27,713 bases of DNA from JAFDZV01 sp966128725 (GTDB lineage: Bacteria; Bacteroidota; Ignavibacteria; OLB7), in NCBI GenBank assembly GCA_966128725.1, contig CBHYLN010000069.1, positions 1 through 27,713 of the forward strand, in the 5' to 3' direction. A program made the translations under genes and the position numbers. Positions 8,179 through 16,966 of this stretch are shown here, one piece after another. The notes below the pieces were generated by a model, which saw only the letters and a program-made list of their open reading frames with translations, was not told the origin of the DNA and did not search any database. Each line of letters opens with the position of its first letter. Positions within the stretch are counted from its first letter, which is position 1.

Positions 8179-10863
8179 CTACCCCTTCTTCTTCGCGGGC
8201 GCACGTTTCTTGGCTGCGCCACGCTTGGCGGGCGCCTTCTTCTCCGGCGGATTGGCCGCGCGTTCGGCAAGCACCTTCACCGCCTCCTCCAGCGTAATCT
8301 CGTCCACTGTCGTGGATTTCGGCACCGGGGCGTTTACTTCGCCGTGCTTGACGTACGGGCCGTAACGGCCGGAATACGCCTCCACCGGCTCGCCGTCCTG
8401 CGGATGCGCGCCGATGATGCGCACCAGACCACGCTTGCCCGCGCCCAGCTTCTTCAGCTCGAACAGCTCCAACGCCCGCTCCATCGTAACGGTCAGGACG
8501 TCGTCGGTGCTTTTCAGCGAGGCGAATTCGCCGTTATGCATCACATACGGGCCAAACCGACCAATAGCGGCCTTCAGCTCCTTGCCGGTTTCCGGATGCA
8601 CGCCAAGTGTACGCGGGAGCCCAACCAGACCAATGGCCTGCTCCACGGTGATGTTCTCCGGTGTAATGCCCTTGGGAAGCGACGTCCGGATCACTTTCGG
8701 CTTCGGCTTGGCCTTCGCTTTCGTCTTCGACTTGCCTTTCCCCTTTACGGGTTCCGGCGCTTCCTCGACAACTTCTTCCTCGGCCTCCTCCTCGGATTCG
8801 TCGCCAAGCTGAACGTATGGGCCGTACGGGCCTACACGCAGATAGATCGGCTTGCCCGTCTCCGGATGATGCCCCAACGCCTCGGCCCCGCCCTGCTTCT
8901 GCCGGATGATCTTGTCCACCTCGTCGGGGGTGATATCGGCCGGAGCCAGCGATTCCGGCAACGACGCCTTCACCGTTTCGCCTTCGGCGGTGCGTTCGAT
9001 GTAGGCGCCAAACCGGCCAACACGGATGTCGGCGTCCAGACCATCGAACCGGATGGTGCATGCCTCGCGGGGATCGATCTGCTCCTCGCGCACGCGCACG
9101 TGATCCTCCAGGCCCTCGGCGCCCAGGTAGAACTCGTTGAGATACGGCAACCACTCGGCCTCGCCGGTGGCGATGTCGTCGAGCGTCTGCTCCATCGACG
9201 CCGTGAACTTCAGATCCACCAGCTCGGGGAAATGCTGCTCAAGCAATGCCGTCACGGCCATCGCCGTGAACGTGGGCGCCAACTGCTGCCCCTGCTTGCG
9301 CACGTAGCCACGATCCTGAATCGTGTTGATGATGGTGGCATAGGTGCTCGGGCGGCCGATGCCTTCACGCTCCAGCGCCTGCACCAGCGCCGCTTCGCTG
9401 TAGCGCGCCGGGGGCTTGGTTTCGTGACGCACGGGTTCCAGGCTGTTGCAGTCCAGCCGGTCGCCCTTGGCAATCGGCGGCAACGGCGCGTCGCGATCCT
9501 CGATGGCGGCCTCGGGATCGTCGGACCCCTCAACGTACGCACGGAAGAAGCCGGGGAACTCCACCCGGCGGCCATTGGCGCGGAAGGTGGCATCGGCGGC
9601 ATCGATGGTCACCACGGCAAACCGCAGGCGGGCCTCGGCCATCTGCGTGGCCATCGTGCGCTTCCAGATCAGATCGTACACGGCGGCTTCCACGCCTTCG
9701 AGGCCGATATCCGCCGAGGTCGGCATCTTCGTGCCGGCCGGGCGAATGGCCTCGTGCGCTTCCTGCGCACCCTTTGACTTGGTAGTAAACCGGCGCTCCG
9801 ACGGGCTGAGATACTCGCGACCGTACTTGAATTCCACCGCCGCACGCGCGGCCGTGATCGCCTGCTCCGACAGGTTCACCGAGTCGGTTCGCATGTAGGT
9901 GATCAAGCCCTGCTCGTACAGCTTCTGCGCCACGCGCATCGTCTGCTGGGCGCTCAGGCCCAGTTTGCGGTTGGCTTCCTGCTGCAGCGTCGAGGTTGTG
10001 AACGGGGGCGAAGGGCGGCGAACCTCCTCCTTCTCCTCCACGTCGGTTACCAGCCATTCGGCGTTGCGCACACGATCGCGCAGCGCGGCGGCCTCCTGAT
10101 CGCCCAGCAACACAACGTCCTTGCCGGCAGCCAACGCACCGGTGGCGGGATCGAAATCGCGCCCCACGGCCAGCTTTTTGCCGCCAAGAGCGGTGAGCAC
10201 GGCCTCGAACTCCGCCGAACCCGTGGCCTTGGCCAACCGGGCCTTCAGATCCCAATAAGCCGCCGAATGGAAGGCGCGGCGCTCGCGCTCGCGCAGCACC
10301 AGGATGCGCACCGCCACCGACTGCACACGCCCGGCCGAAAGCCCGCGCGCAACCTTTTTCCAGAGCAGCGGCGACAGCGTGTAGCCGAACAGGCGGTCCA
10401 GAATGCGCCGCGTTTCCTGGGCGCGCACAAGCCGCGTGTCGATCTGGCGCGTATGATTAAGCGCGTCCTGGATCGCCTCGCGGGTGATCTCGTGGAACAC
10501 CATACGTTTCACCGGCACCTTCGGCTTCAGGATCTCCAACAAGTGCCAGCCGATCGACTCCCCCTCGCGGTCTTCGTCGGTCGCGATCATCACTTCATCG
10601 GCGTCTTTCAGGGCATCCTTCAGCAGCTTCACCACCTTCGCCTTCGCCGAAGGGACCACATAGACCGGCTGGAAGCCATTGGCCACGTCAACGCCCAATC
10701 GCCCCCATTTCTCCTTCTTCACGGCAGCCGGCACATCGGCGGCCTTGGCCGGAAGATCGCGCACGCTCCCCATCGACGCCTCGACCTGATAATCGGGCGG
10801 CAGGAATGCCTTGATAGTGCGCGCCTTCGTGGGCGACTCGACGATGACAAGTTTCTTTCCCAT
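8179..10863 (-). CDS. topA: DNA topoisomerase I (type IA)
   Basis: An 894-residue type IA topoisomerase, which relaxes negative supercoils by cutting one strand. The TOPRIM domain opens at once (GKKLVIVESPTKA, Glu9) and carries the acidic triad in TDEDREGE (D96, D98, E100). The strand-gate domains follow (ETRRILDRLFGYTLSPLLW, about 150-168; LSAGRVQSVAVR, 175-186). The catalytic tyrosine is Y323 in GLITYMRTDSVNLS. Instead of Cys4 zinc fingers, the C-terminal part carries several topoisomerase C-terminal repeats with GxxGPY or close variants (VGRFGAY, VGPYGPY, IGRFGPY, SGRYGPY). It ends in a Lys/Ala/Pro-rich basic tail (APAKRGAAKKRAPAKKKG). An acidic, then Lys-rich linker (SEEEAEEEVVEEAPEPVKGKGKSK) separates two repeats. 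The start at ATG 10863 gives the usual N-terminus. Confidence 0.97.
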   Translation of the reverse strand: MGKKLVIVESPTKARTIKAFLPPDYQVEASMGSVRDLPAKAADVPAAVKKEKWGRLGVDVANGFQPVYVVPSAKAKVVKLLKDALKDADEVMIATDEDREGESIGWHLLEILKPKVPVKRMVFHEITREAIQDALNHTRQIDTRLVRAQETRRILDRLFGYTLSPLLWKKVARGLSAGRVQSVAVRILVLRERERRAFHSAAYWDLKARLAKATGSAEFEAVLTALGGKKLAVGRDFDPATGALAAGKDVVLLGDQEAAALRDRVRNAEWLVTDVEEKEEVRRPSPPFTTSTLQQEANRKLGLSAQQTMRVAQKLYEQGLITYMRTDSVNLSEQAITAARAAVEFKYGREYLSPSERRFTTKSKGAQEAHEAIRPAGTKMPTSADIGLEGVEAAVYDLIWKRTMATQMAEARLRFAVVTIDAADATFRANGRRVEFPGFFRAYVEGSDDPEAAIEDRDAPLPPIAKGDRLDCNSLEPVRHETKPPARYSEAALVQALEREGIGRPSTYATIINTIQDRGYVRKQGQQLAPTFTAMAVTALLEQHFPELVDLKFTASMEQTLDDIATGEAEWLPYLNEFYLGAEGLEDHVRVREEQIDPREACTIRFDGLDADIRVGRFGAYIERTAEGETVKASLPESLAPADITPDEVDKIIRQKQGGAEALGHHPETGKPIYLRVGPYGPYVQLGDESEEEAEEEVVEEAPEPVKGKGKSKTKAKAKPKPKVIRTSLPKGITPENITVEQAIGLVGLPRTLGVHPETGKELKAAIGRFGPYVMHNGEFASLKSTDDVLTVTMERALELFELKKLGAGKRGLVRIIGAHPQDGEPVEAYSGRYGPYVKHGEVNAPVPKSTTVDEITLEEAVKVLAERAANPPEKKAPAKRGAAKKRAPAKKKG

Positions 10864-10965
10864 CTAACCTTGATGCTTGCGGTAACTACTCTCTTGAGTA
10901 CGGTATCGTCACAACATTGCGCGCGCGTGCCACGCATGCTCTGGCCACGCAACGGGCCGGATCCT

Positions 10966-11790
10966 TCATTCGCCGATCGGGAGCCGAACGCCGGCGTACA
11001 GGCTCCAGGTTGTCAATCGGGCATCCAGACGCGGCGTAATCATGGCCGCGATCTCCAGCGCACTGCGCCCGGCGCGACCAATGCCGGCGAATATCGCGTA
11101 CGCCGCACGATTGTCGGCGAACGTTTTTAATGCTTCCTGATGCCTCGTCCCGATTGAATCCGATTCGGATTGAACCGCATAATCGATCCGGGCACGGAAT
11201 GCCATCCACTTCAGGCCTCCGTAGAGCGCGGCCCCGGCATCTCCCTCGGCACGGTCGAGCGGCATCGAATACAGCAGCGAGGGACCGAAGCCGTATACCA
11301 CTCCGCCGGCCCGCAAAGCCGAGTTGTCGTTAACCCAGGCATTGGTCGATCCATACCACCACCCGGTAACCCCCAGCGCAACACGATCGACGGCGCCACG
11401 GTTGGTAATCATCCACCGAACGCTGGCCCGAACGCCCATATCGGCGGTCTGGAACGACGTTGCCGGCGCATACAGGAGCGTGGAAGTCCAGCCGCCCAGG
11501 CCAACATCAACCTGCTGGCCCAGCCCCATTCGAGCGCCGAACTCGGCCAACGGGACGTACAGGCCGCCCAGCGTACCGCTGGAATCGAGATACAGACGAG
11601 CCATATCAGGCCCGAACGAAGCCCCCGCATACGCCGTTGGCGCACCGGGCCGAACGGTTTCGGCATCCTGCAATTCGAGCACGCTAACAGCCGAACAGCC
11701 CGTTAAGATAATCGCAACGGTGATACCGGCGACGATCGTAGCCGCAAAACGCTGCTTTTTCCGAAGGATGTTCAACCACATTTGCCCCAT
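10966..11790 (-). CDS. Predicted lipoprotein, barrel-like, unknown function
   Basis: A 274-residue protein. The n-region (NILRKKQRF) and hydrophobic segment end in a canonical lipobox, ILTGC, so Cys32 should be lipidated. The mature protein is rich in Gly, Ala and alternating hydrophobic/aromatic residues (GLYVPLAEFGARMGLG, VALGVTGWWYGSTNAW, SLYAGVRLPIGE), as in outer-membrane beta-barrels or surface beta-sandwich proteins. It has no further cysteines. M4 is an alternative start. It lies about 100 bp upstream of topA on the same strand and could be cotranscribed, but nothing links the functions. A GTTGCGTGCAAC palindrome (11817-11828) lies just upstream. Function unknown. Confidence 0.82.
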   Translation of the reverse strand: MGQMWLNILRKKQRFAATIVAGITVAIILTGCSAVSVLELQDAETVRPGAPTAYAGASFGPDMARLYLDSSGTLGGLYVPLAEFGARMGLGQQVDVGLGGWTSTLLYAPATSFQTADMGVRASVRWMITNRGAVDRVALGVTGWWYGSTNAWVNDNSALRAGGVVYGFGPSLLYSMPLDRAEGDAGAALYGGLKWMAFRARIDYAVQSESDSIGTRHQEALKTFADNRAAYAIFAGIGRAGRSALEIAAMITPRLDARLTTWSLYAGVRLPIGE

Positions 11791-11899
11791 GGTTCACCAG
11801 TCTAACCGGCTGAACGGTTGCGTGCAACACCAAAGCACCACCGGGTAACCCTGGCGGCCGGCATCGGCATCCATCGAAAATCGGGAAGCCGTCCGGCGC

Positions 11900-13606
11900 C
11901 TATCGTCCGCCCCAGTGGTCCAGATCCAACCCGGCGAACAGCCGATTCGTCGACTCCAGCAGGGCCAGATCCTCGGTCTGTTCCAGGCTGAGCGGCATCC
12001 CGGCCCGGGCCGATTCAACGTACGTCGCCAGGCGGATCGCGTTGTTGTAGTGCCCGGTGAAGCGCTCGGTAGCATAGTCGGCCGCCGATTCGGTTGTGAT
12101 CAGGAACTGCCAGTCCGATGCCTGCAACAGGAGCTGTTCGCGCGCCATCTGCCGCAGGATGCGCTCCTGCAGGCCGTCGGTTCGGTCGCGCGAGCCCAGC
12201 AGTTGCAGGAAACGGTCCTCCACCTCCCAGATCAACGGCCAGGTCCACGCGGTCTGCTCGTTCAGCCATACGCGATGGTCGCCGCCATCCCCCCACGACC
12301 CCTCGGGAATGCTGATCACCAGCCCGGGGTCGCGCGCGTCCAGTTCGGCCGGCGCGGTGCGGGCACGCAGCGTATTGCTGGCGGCGATACGGCGGAGCAC
12401 TTCCCCAAGGAACGCCGGCCCCTCGAACCACCAATGCCCGAACAGCTCCGTATCGAACGGGGCAGTCAGCACACCCTCGCGGCCGGACGCCGCACGAAAA
12501 TCGCGGAGCGCGGCCTCGGCGACCGCAACGAAATGCGCGGCCTGCGTGCGTATGCGGTCGGCAACACGCTCCGGGCGATACACTGTTTTCAGGGACAGAT
12601 CGATGGATGGATCGGTGACCCGCCAATATCTGTGCCCGCTGTTATGATGCTTCTTGTGGAACTCCAGATACTCCGGATCGCCCGGGTATCCGTAGGCCCC
12701 GCTCCATACGCGGAGCGTGGTTTCGGCGTCGCGCGTGAACACGGCCGCCATGCCGTCATCCGGATTCCCGGTGGAGCAGACACGGTACAGATCGTATACC
12801 GAGCGGGTATCGTCGAGCGCAAGGAAACGAGCGCCTTCGGCGATCGCGCGCCGCACAGCGGGCATGCGGTCGGCATACACGCCCAACGGACGCCCGCCCC
12901 GGGTAAGGTGGCTGTCGACAACGGTGTACTCCAGCCCGTTGCGCGCCAGAAGCTGCTCCACACCGGCGCGCATGCCGGCATGGGCGTGCTCGGCCGGAAT
13001 CGGCGGCTGCCAGTATCCGGCGGGCCGGTAGGCGCACTCGGGCATCCACACACCGCGCGGCGCCTGGCCGAAGTGCCCCGCGTGGCTGTGCGCCGCAAGG
13101 CTCAACTGTGCCTGAATGCTCTCATCGCGGCCCAGCAACGGGAAATATCCGTGCGTGGCCCCGGCGGTTTGCAGGGCTATCGCGCCGGAGCGCTGCAAGG
13201 CTGCAAACGCGCCAACCAGATCGGCGCCGTACGTTTCGTTGAACTCGCGTTTGCGATCGCCGTACCACCGCTCCCAGAACTGCGCAACGGGCATGCAGTG
13301 GCGCTCCTGCCGGCGCTTGGCGAAGTAGGCGTAGTCATCGCGCGCCGATTCGATCTTCTCATCCAGATAGGCGTTGAAGGTATCGGCGAAGGCGGGATCG
13401 GCCAGTTGCTCCACCACCACCGGCGACAGCGAGATCGTGACATTGGGCACGATGCCCTCACGCTCCAGCGCGCCGAACTGGTTCAGCAGCGGTATATAGC
13501 ATTCGGCGGCCGCTTCAGTCAGCCAATCCGAGCCATGCGGCCACTTCCCGTGATGCAGCACATACGGCAGATGGGTATGCAGTATCAGAACAAGCGAGCC
13601 ATCCAT
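11900..13606 (-). CDS. Glycoside hydrolase family 57, probable 1,4-alpha-glucan branching enzyme
   Basis: A 568-residue enzyme of the GH57 branching-enzyme type with a DUF1957-like C-terminal part, near the length of Thermus/Thermococcus homologues. Visible motifs are HTHLPY at the N-terminus (residues 10-15), THGYFPLL (151-158), GVWMPECAYRPAGYW with the expected nucleophile Glu190, and APFDTELFGHWWFEGP with the expected acid/base Asp385. The segment EGSWGDGGDHRVWLN (about 435-449) and the helical C-terminus (about 450-568) match the branching-enzyme subgroup rather than amylopullulanases. It should create alpha-1,6 branches in glycogen or maltodextrin in the cytoplasm; no signal peptide is present. 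No other glycogen genes are in the window. Branching activity is inferred from subgroup motifs; 4-alpha-glucanotransferase is the main alternative. Confidence 0.9.
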   Translation of the reverse strand: MDGSLVLILHTHLPYVLHHGKWPHGSDWLTEAAAECYIPLLNQFGALEREGIVPNVTISLSPVVVEQLADPAFADTFNAYLDEKIESARDDYAYFAKRRQERHCMPVAQFWERWYGDRKREFNETYGADLVGAFAALQRSGAIALQTAGATHGYFPLLGRDESIQAQLSLAAHSHAGHFGQAPRGVWMPECAYRPAGYWQPPIPAEHAHAGMRAGVEQLLARNGLEYTVVDSHLTRGGRPLGVYADRMPAVRRAIAEGARFLALDDTRSVYDLYRVCSTGNPDDGMAAVFTRDAETTLRVWSGAYGYPGDPEYLEFHKKHHNSGHRYWRVTDPSIDLSLKTVYRPERVADRIRTQAAHFVAVAEAALRDFRAASGREGVLTAPFDTELFGHWWFEGPAFLGEVLRRIAASNTLRARTAPAELDARDPGLVISIPEGSWGDGGDHRVWLNEQTAWTWPLIWEVEDRFLQLLGSRDRTDGLQERILRQMAREQLLLQASDWQFLITTESAADYATERFTGHYNNAIRLATYVESARAGMPLSLEQTEDLALLESTNRLFAGLDLDHWGGR

Positions 13607-13754
13607 AATCGCGCGGGGGTCCTGGGAATCATGCCGGCCACGGGGTGCCGACCGGTACTACCAAAGCAGGGAACGTCAACGCAGGAAACATCTACAACGG
13701 CACGGGCGGGCCTGCGGCCCGCCCGGATAACAACCGGATGATCGGCCTGCCGAT

Positions 13755-14093
13755 CTAGTGAATCTTCTCGCCGTTGTCGGACATCGGGAATCCGAAGGCG
13801 CCGCCGGCATTCATGGGAATCTCGCCGTACTGGTGCTCGAACTTCTCGATATTATCCTCCAGCGCGTTCAGCAGCAGGCGCGCATGCTGGGGGGTCATCA
13901 CGATGCGCGCATGCACGCGCGCGCGCGGCACGCCCGGCAGGATGCGCGTGAAATCGATCACGAACTCGGCAGGCGAATGGCTGATGATCGCGAGGTTGGA
14001 GTAAATCCCCTCGGCTTCCTTCTCGCCCAGCTCGATGTTGATCTGATGTCCGTCCTGCGGGTCGCCGCCCTGATTGTTGTTATTGTTGCTCAT
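13755..14093 (-). CDS. DUF3467 domain protein
   Basis: A 112-residue cytoplasmic protein of the DUF3467 family, common in Bacteroidota/Chlorobiota and of unknown function. The core runs from INIELGEKEAEGIYSNLA through SPAEFVIDFTRILPGVPRARV and VHARIVMTPQHARLLLNAL to EDNIEKFEHQYGEI. The N-terminus is Asn-rich (MSNNNNNQGG) and the short Gly/Phe tail (AGGAFGFPM) is poorly conserved. I chose ATG 14093; an in-frame ATG at 14129 would add twelve residues not expected for the family. A 12-bp perfect palindrome, CTGTTATAACAG (14133-14144), lies 40 bp upstream and may be a regulatory site. Confidence 0.88.
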   Translation of the reverse strand: MSNNNNNQGGDPQDGHQINIELGEKEAEGIYSNLAIISHSPAEFVIDFTRILPGVPRARVHARIVMTPQHARLLLNALEDNIEKFEHQYGEIPMNAGGAFGFPMSDNGEKIH

Positions 14094-14132
14094 TGCTATT
14101 GTTCTCGGAAAGTTCGGTTGGCCGCGCACAGC

Positions 14133-14144
14133 CTGTTATAACAG
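14133..14144. promoter_or_regulatory. Palindrome upstream of the DUF3467 gene
   Basis: CTGTTATAACAG is a perfect 12-bp palindrome 40 bp upstream of the ATG at 14093. Being AT-rich in a GC-rich region, it may be part of a promoter or an operator. No matching factor is known. Confidence 0.3.
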
Positions 14145-14182
14145 ACGCGTGCCGCCGTACCAACCGGGATCAAACACAACGA

Positions 14183-14206
14183 GAGACCGGCATCGGACCC
14201 GGTCTC
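14183..14206 (-). terminator. Hairpin downstream of the TPR protein gene
   Basis: GAGACCGG (14183-14190) and CCGGTCTC (14199-14206) form a perfect 8-bp stem with an 8-nt loop. On the minus strand it is followed by TCGTTGTGTTTG, a loosely T-rich tail, between the TPR gene stop (14284) and the DUF3467 start (14093). A weak terminator is plausible. Confidence 0.45.
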
Positions 14207-14283
14207 CCGCTTACGTACACATCATCATCGCGACGGCCTGGCGGCACGCAATACCCTGCCGGGGATCCTTTCCCGGGAAGGGG

Positions 14284-15753
14284 TTACCGACCGTTCAGCT
14301 CATCGGCACGCTTCAGCGCATCCTCGGCGGCCTTGTTATCGCCCTTGAGCACGTACAGGCGGCTCATGGCCGACCAGTAGTCGGCATCGCCACCGTGATC
14401 GGCCTTCAGACCTTCCAGCACCGACACCATCTGGTTGAACTTCGGCTTGTCGTTGAGCACCAGGTACAGGTTCGCGAGCTCCACCAGCACGGTGAAATCC
14501 GCATCGCCATGCACCGCGCGATACTGCTCGAAGTACTTCGCCGACTCGCGGATCTTGTTCGTGATATCCTCGGACTGCGCCTTGTTTGGCTTGCCGCCGG
14601 CGGCATCGTTTGCCTCGCGGGCCCAGTTCTTGTACACGGCGCCCAGGTTGAACAGCGCGGTATGGTACTTGTCGTTGGCCTTGTCGACAAGCGTCAGCAC
14701 CTTCTGGAAGTTGGCAACCGCGCCAGTGTACTCCTTCAGGTTCACCAGCAGCGAGCCATAGTTGATGTACAGCGACGCATCGTTCGGGCTTTGCTTGATG
14801 CTTTCCTCGAACGAACGGCGCGCCTCGTCGGTGCGATTGGTACGGCTGTACAGATCGGCGATCACCTGGCCAACGCGATCCTGGCGCATATCAAATCGCT
14901 GCACGAACTGCAGGTACTTCAGCGCTTCGTCGTACTTCGCCTTGTTGGATTCACCCTTATAGTATGCGGAGATACCAAGCGAGTAGTGCGGGGCACTGCG
15001 CAGCGGATACGGCCGCGCCTCGCGGATGAAATCCGGGGTGGTTGAGCCGGCGTAATAACGCCAGCCGTCCACCTTCGATTCGCCGTCGTAATACACGTAC
15101 AGGTCCTGATCGCGGTAGTTGCTGTAACCGCCGGTGGAATCGATCTCGCTTTTGAACGGCTTGCCAAGCTTGGCATCCACGGCGGTGCGCGCCATGCCGA
15201 GCATCAGCCCCGCCTTCATTCCCTTCTCGGCATCGGCCGCGATCATCTTCACGTACTCCAGCTCCGTGGTCTCCTCCATCGCCTCGTCCTTCAGTTCGCG
15301 GTAGATCAGCGAACGCAGGTACACGTTGTCCGGGTAGTCCGGCCGCACAACGATCGCGTTGTTGATCTTCTCGAGCGCGTTCTGGGCGCGTCCGTCGGAC
15401 AGCCTGGACCGCGCCGATTCGAAATTATCCAGCCATACATTGTATATGCTGGCGTGCACATTCTCCTTCTGCTGCGGCTTCAGCGCGGGATCGGTGGCCA
15501 CAAGCGCCTTGTCGTAGGCTTCCAGCATCTCCTTGAACTTGCCGGTTTCCTTTTGGATCTCGGCAAGCAGAAGCCATGCCTCGCCGTTCTGCGGCCTGGC
15601 GGCCACTTCCTTGCGCAGACTGGCCTCGGCCTTGGGATAATCCTTGTTCTGCAGCGCCAACTTGGCTGTCGACATCTCCAGTGATGCACAGTCGAAGCCG
15701 CTGAGTGTCAGGTACAGCGTGGCGGCTACGAGGACAACAAGCGTGGATCTCAT
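14284..15753 (-). CDS. Exported tetratricopeptide-repeat protein
   Basis: A 489-residue protein with an N-terminal export signal (MRSTLVVLVAATLYLTLSG) followed by FDCAS. The cysteine at residue 22 resembles a lipidation site, but the preceding residues (G-F-D) break the lipobox rule, so lipidation is uncertain. TPR motifs are clear near the start (LALQNKDYPKAEASLRKEVA, residues about 33-52, then NGEAWLLLAEIQKETGKFKE), in the middle (LYSRTNRTDEARRSFEESIK, then YINYGSLLVNLKEYTGAVAN) and at the end (YWSAMSRLYVLKGDNKAAED). A central non-TPR insert (about 205-260, YSNYRDQDLYVYYDGESKVDGW) looks beta-rich. It probably acts as a periplasmic or outer-membrane protein-interaction scaffold. No partner is evident. 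It is transcribed divergently from the transketolase genes. Confidence 0.88.
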   Translation of the reverse strand: MRSTLVVLVAATLYLTLSGFDCASLEMSTAKLALQNKDYPKAEASLRKEVAARPQNGEAWLLLAEIQKETGKFKEMLEAYDKALVATDPALKPQQKENVHASIYNVWLDNFESARSRLSDGRAQNALEKINNAIVVRPDYPDNVYLRSLIYRELKDEAMEETTELEYVKMIAADAEKGMKAGLMLGMARTAVDAKLGKPFKSEIDSTGGYSNYRDQDLYVYYDGESKVDGWRYYAGSTTPDFIREARPYPLRSAPHYSLGISAYYKGESNKAKYDEALKYLQFVQRFDMRQDRVGQVIADLYSRTNRTDEARRSFEESIKQSPNDASLYINYGSLLVNLKEYTGAVANFQKVLTLVDKANDKYHTALFNLGAVYKNWAREANDAAGGKPNKAQSEDITNKIRESAKYFEQYRAVHGDADFTVLVELANLYLVLNDKPKFNQMVSVLEGLKADHGGDADYWSAMSRLYVLKGDNKAAEDALKRADELNGR

Positions 15754-15984
15754 ACGTGGAATCGCTCTATGATTGTCGGAGTGATACGGTATTGCTCTCG
15801 GAATTGGAGCGTGTGATCAACATACCCAGCTACTTGGATTTTGATACACGGCAGGATTCGGAACCTACACAAAAGCCGTTCTATGAACAAGCCGGGCGTG
15901 TTCATGAAGGATTGATCATGGTATAACGCCGGGCGAATGCGCACGATCTCTCGAATCGTTACGCCTCATTCAGCGCTGGTTTCG

Positions 15985-15992
15985 TAGTTTTG
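15985..15992 (+). promoter_or_regulatory. Putative -7 box for the transketolase genes
   Basis: TAGTTTTG matches the Bacteroidota -7 consensus TAnnTTTG and lies 35 bp upstream of ATG 16027. The 14-mer around it (15983-15996, CGTAGTTTTGCCGG) is identical to one at 21711-21724 upstream of another gene. The -33 element is weak (possibly GTTACG at 15958-15963). Confidence 0.6.
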
Positions 15993-16026
15993 CCGGACTC
16001 TTAATCTTCGATCAAGCTCCCGAACC

Positions 16027-16869
16027 ATGCCGTTTACGAACGAACGTCATTCCCCCGACACGCTCGCCGCGATTGCAACCGAGATCCGGCGCGACATCAT
16101 CCGCGCGCTGGTTGAAGCGAAGTCAGGCCACTCCGGCGGCCCGCTTGGCTCGGCCGACATCTTCGCGGTGCTCTATCTGGGCGGCGTGATGAATCACAAC
16201 CCCGCCGACCCTGCCATGCCCGGGCGCGACCGGTTCGTGCTCTCGGCCGGGCACAAGTGCCCGGTACTGTACGCAACGCTGGCCCATGCGGGATATTTCC
16301 CGAAGTCGGAACTGCTTACCCTCCGCAAGTTCGGCACGCGCCTGCAGGGCCACCCGGGCCGCGACATGCATCTGCCGGGCATCGAGTCAAGCACCGGGTC
16401 GCTGGGCCAGGGGCTTTCGATTGCCGTTGGCATGGCGATGGCCGACAAGCTGATCGACCGCAACGGCGCGCGCGTGTACTGCCTTACCGGCGACGGCGAA
16501 CTTCAGGAAGGCTCCATCTGGGAAGCGGTGATGTCGGCCTCGCATTACGGCCTGGACAACTTCTGCATGATCGTCGACAACAACGACTGCCAGATCGACG
16601 GCCGCGTACCGGATGTGATGAACATCTATCCGCTGGTGGAGAAGTTCACGTCGTTCAACTTCCATACGATCGTGGTTGACGGGCACGATCACGGCGCCCT
16701 GCTTGCCGCGTTCGACGAAGCCAAGAGCACCACGGGCAAGCCGACCTGCATCATCGCCCGCACGTACATGGGCCACGGGGTATCGTTCATGGAGGACCGG
16801 TACGAGTGGCACGGCAAGCCGCCTTCACCCGACCAGGCTGTTCAGGCACTCTCCGAGCTTCAGGGCTAG
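16027..16869 (+). CDS. Transketolase, N-terminal (TPP-binding) subunit
   Basis: A 280-residue protein covering the N-terminal, thiamine-diphosphate-binding half of transketolase, which moves two-carbon units between sugar phosphates in the non-oxidative pentose phosphate pathway. Family motifs in order are AKSGHSGGPLGSADIF (TPP region), AGHKCPVLYATLA, GHPGRDMHLPGIESSTGSLGQG (substrate and TPP contacts), and the TPP/metal motif GDGELQEGSIWEA ending in VDNNDCQIDG. The start at ATG 16027 gives the standard N-terminus. The partner half follows after 97 bp on the same strand, so the pair is a split transketolase, as in many archaea and some bacteria. The two chains should assemble into one enzyme. 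No Shine-Dalgarno is visible. Confidence 0.95.
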   Translation: MPFTNERHSPDTLAAIATEIRRDIIRALVEAKSGHSGGPLGSADIFAVLYLGGVMNHNPADPAMPGRDRFVLSAGHKCPVLYATLAHAGYFPKSELLTLRKFGTRLQGHPGRDMHLPGIESSTGSLGQGLSIAVGMAMADKLIDRNGARVYCLTGDGELQEGSIWEAVMSASHYGLDNFCMIVDNNDCQIDGRVPDVMNIYPLVEKFTSFNFHTIVVDGHDHGALLAAFDEAKSTTGKPTCIIARTYMGHGVSFMEDRYEWHGKPPSPDQAVQALSELQG

Positions 16870-16966
16870 CCTGCCGGCACCGCGCATGCAATCATGCCCG
16901 GGCACGGGCTTTCGGCGATCGGCAACGTCTTCGCAATCAGGCATCAAGCATTTAGAACGCAGCAAC

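Noticed and set aside
8170..9777. A 535-codon plus-strand open frame opposite topA
   Set aside because: topA is unmistakable on the other strand; this frame is Arg/His/Leu-rich and has no motif.
11915..13741. A 608-codon plus-strand open frame opposite the GH57 gene
   Set aside because: Antisense shadow; the GH57 catalytic motifs fix the real frame.
16676..16966. Upstream extension of the transketolase C-terminal subunit frame
   Set aside because: It overlaps the N-terminal subunit in another frame and has no homology; family similarity begins at ATG 16967.
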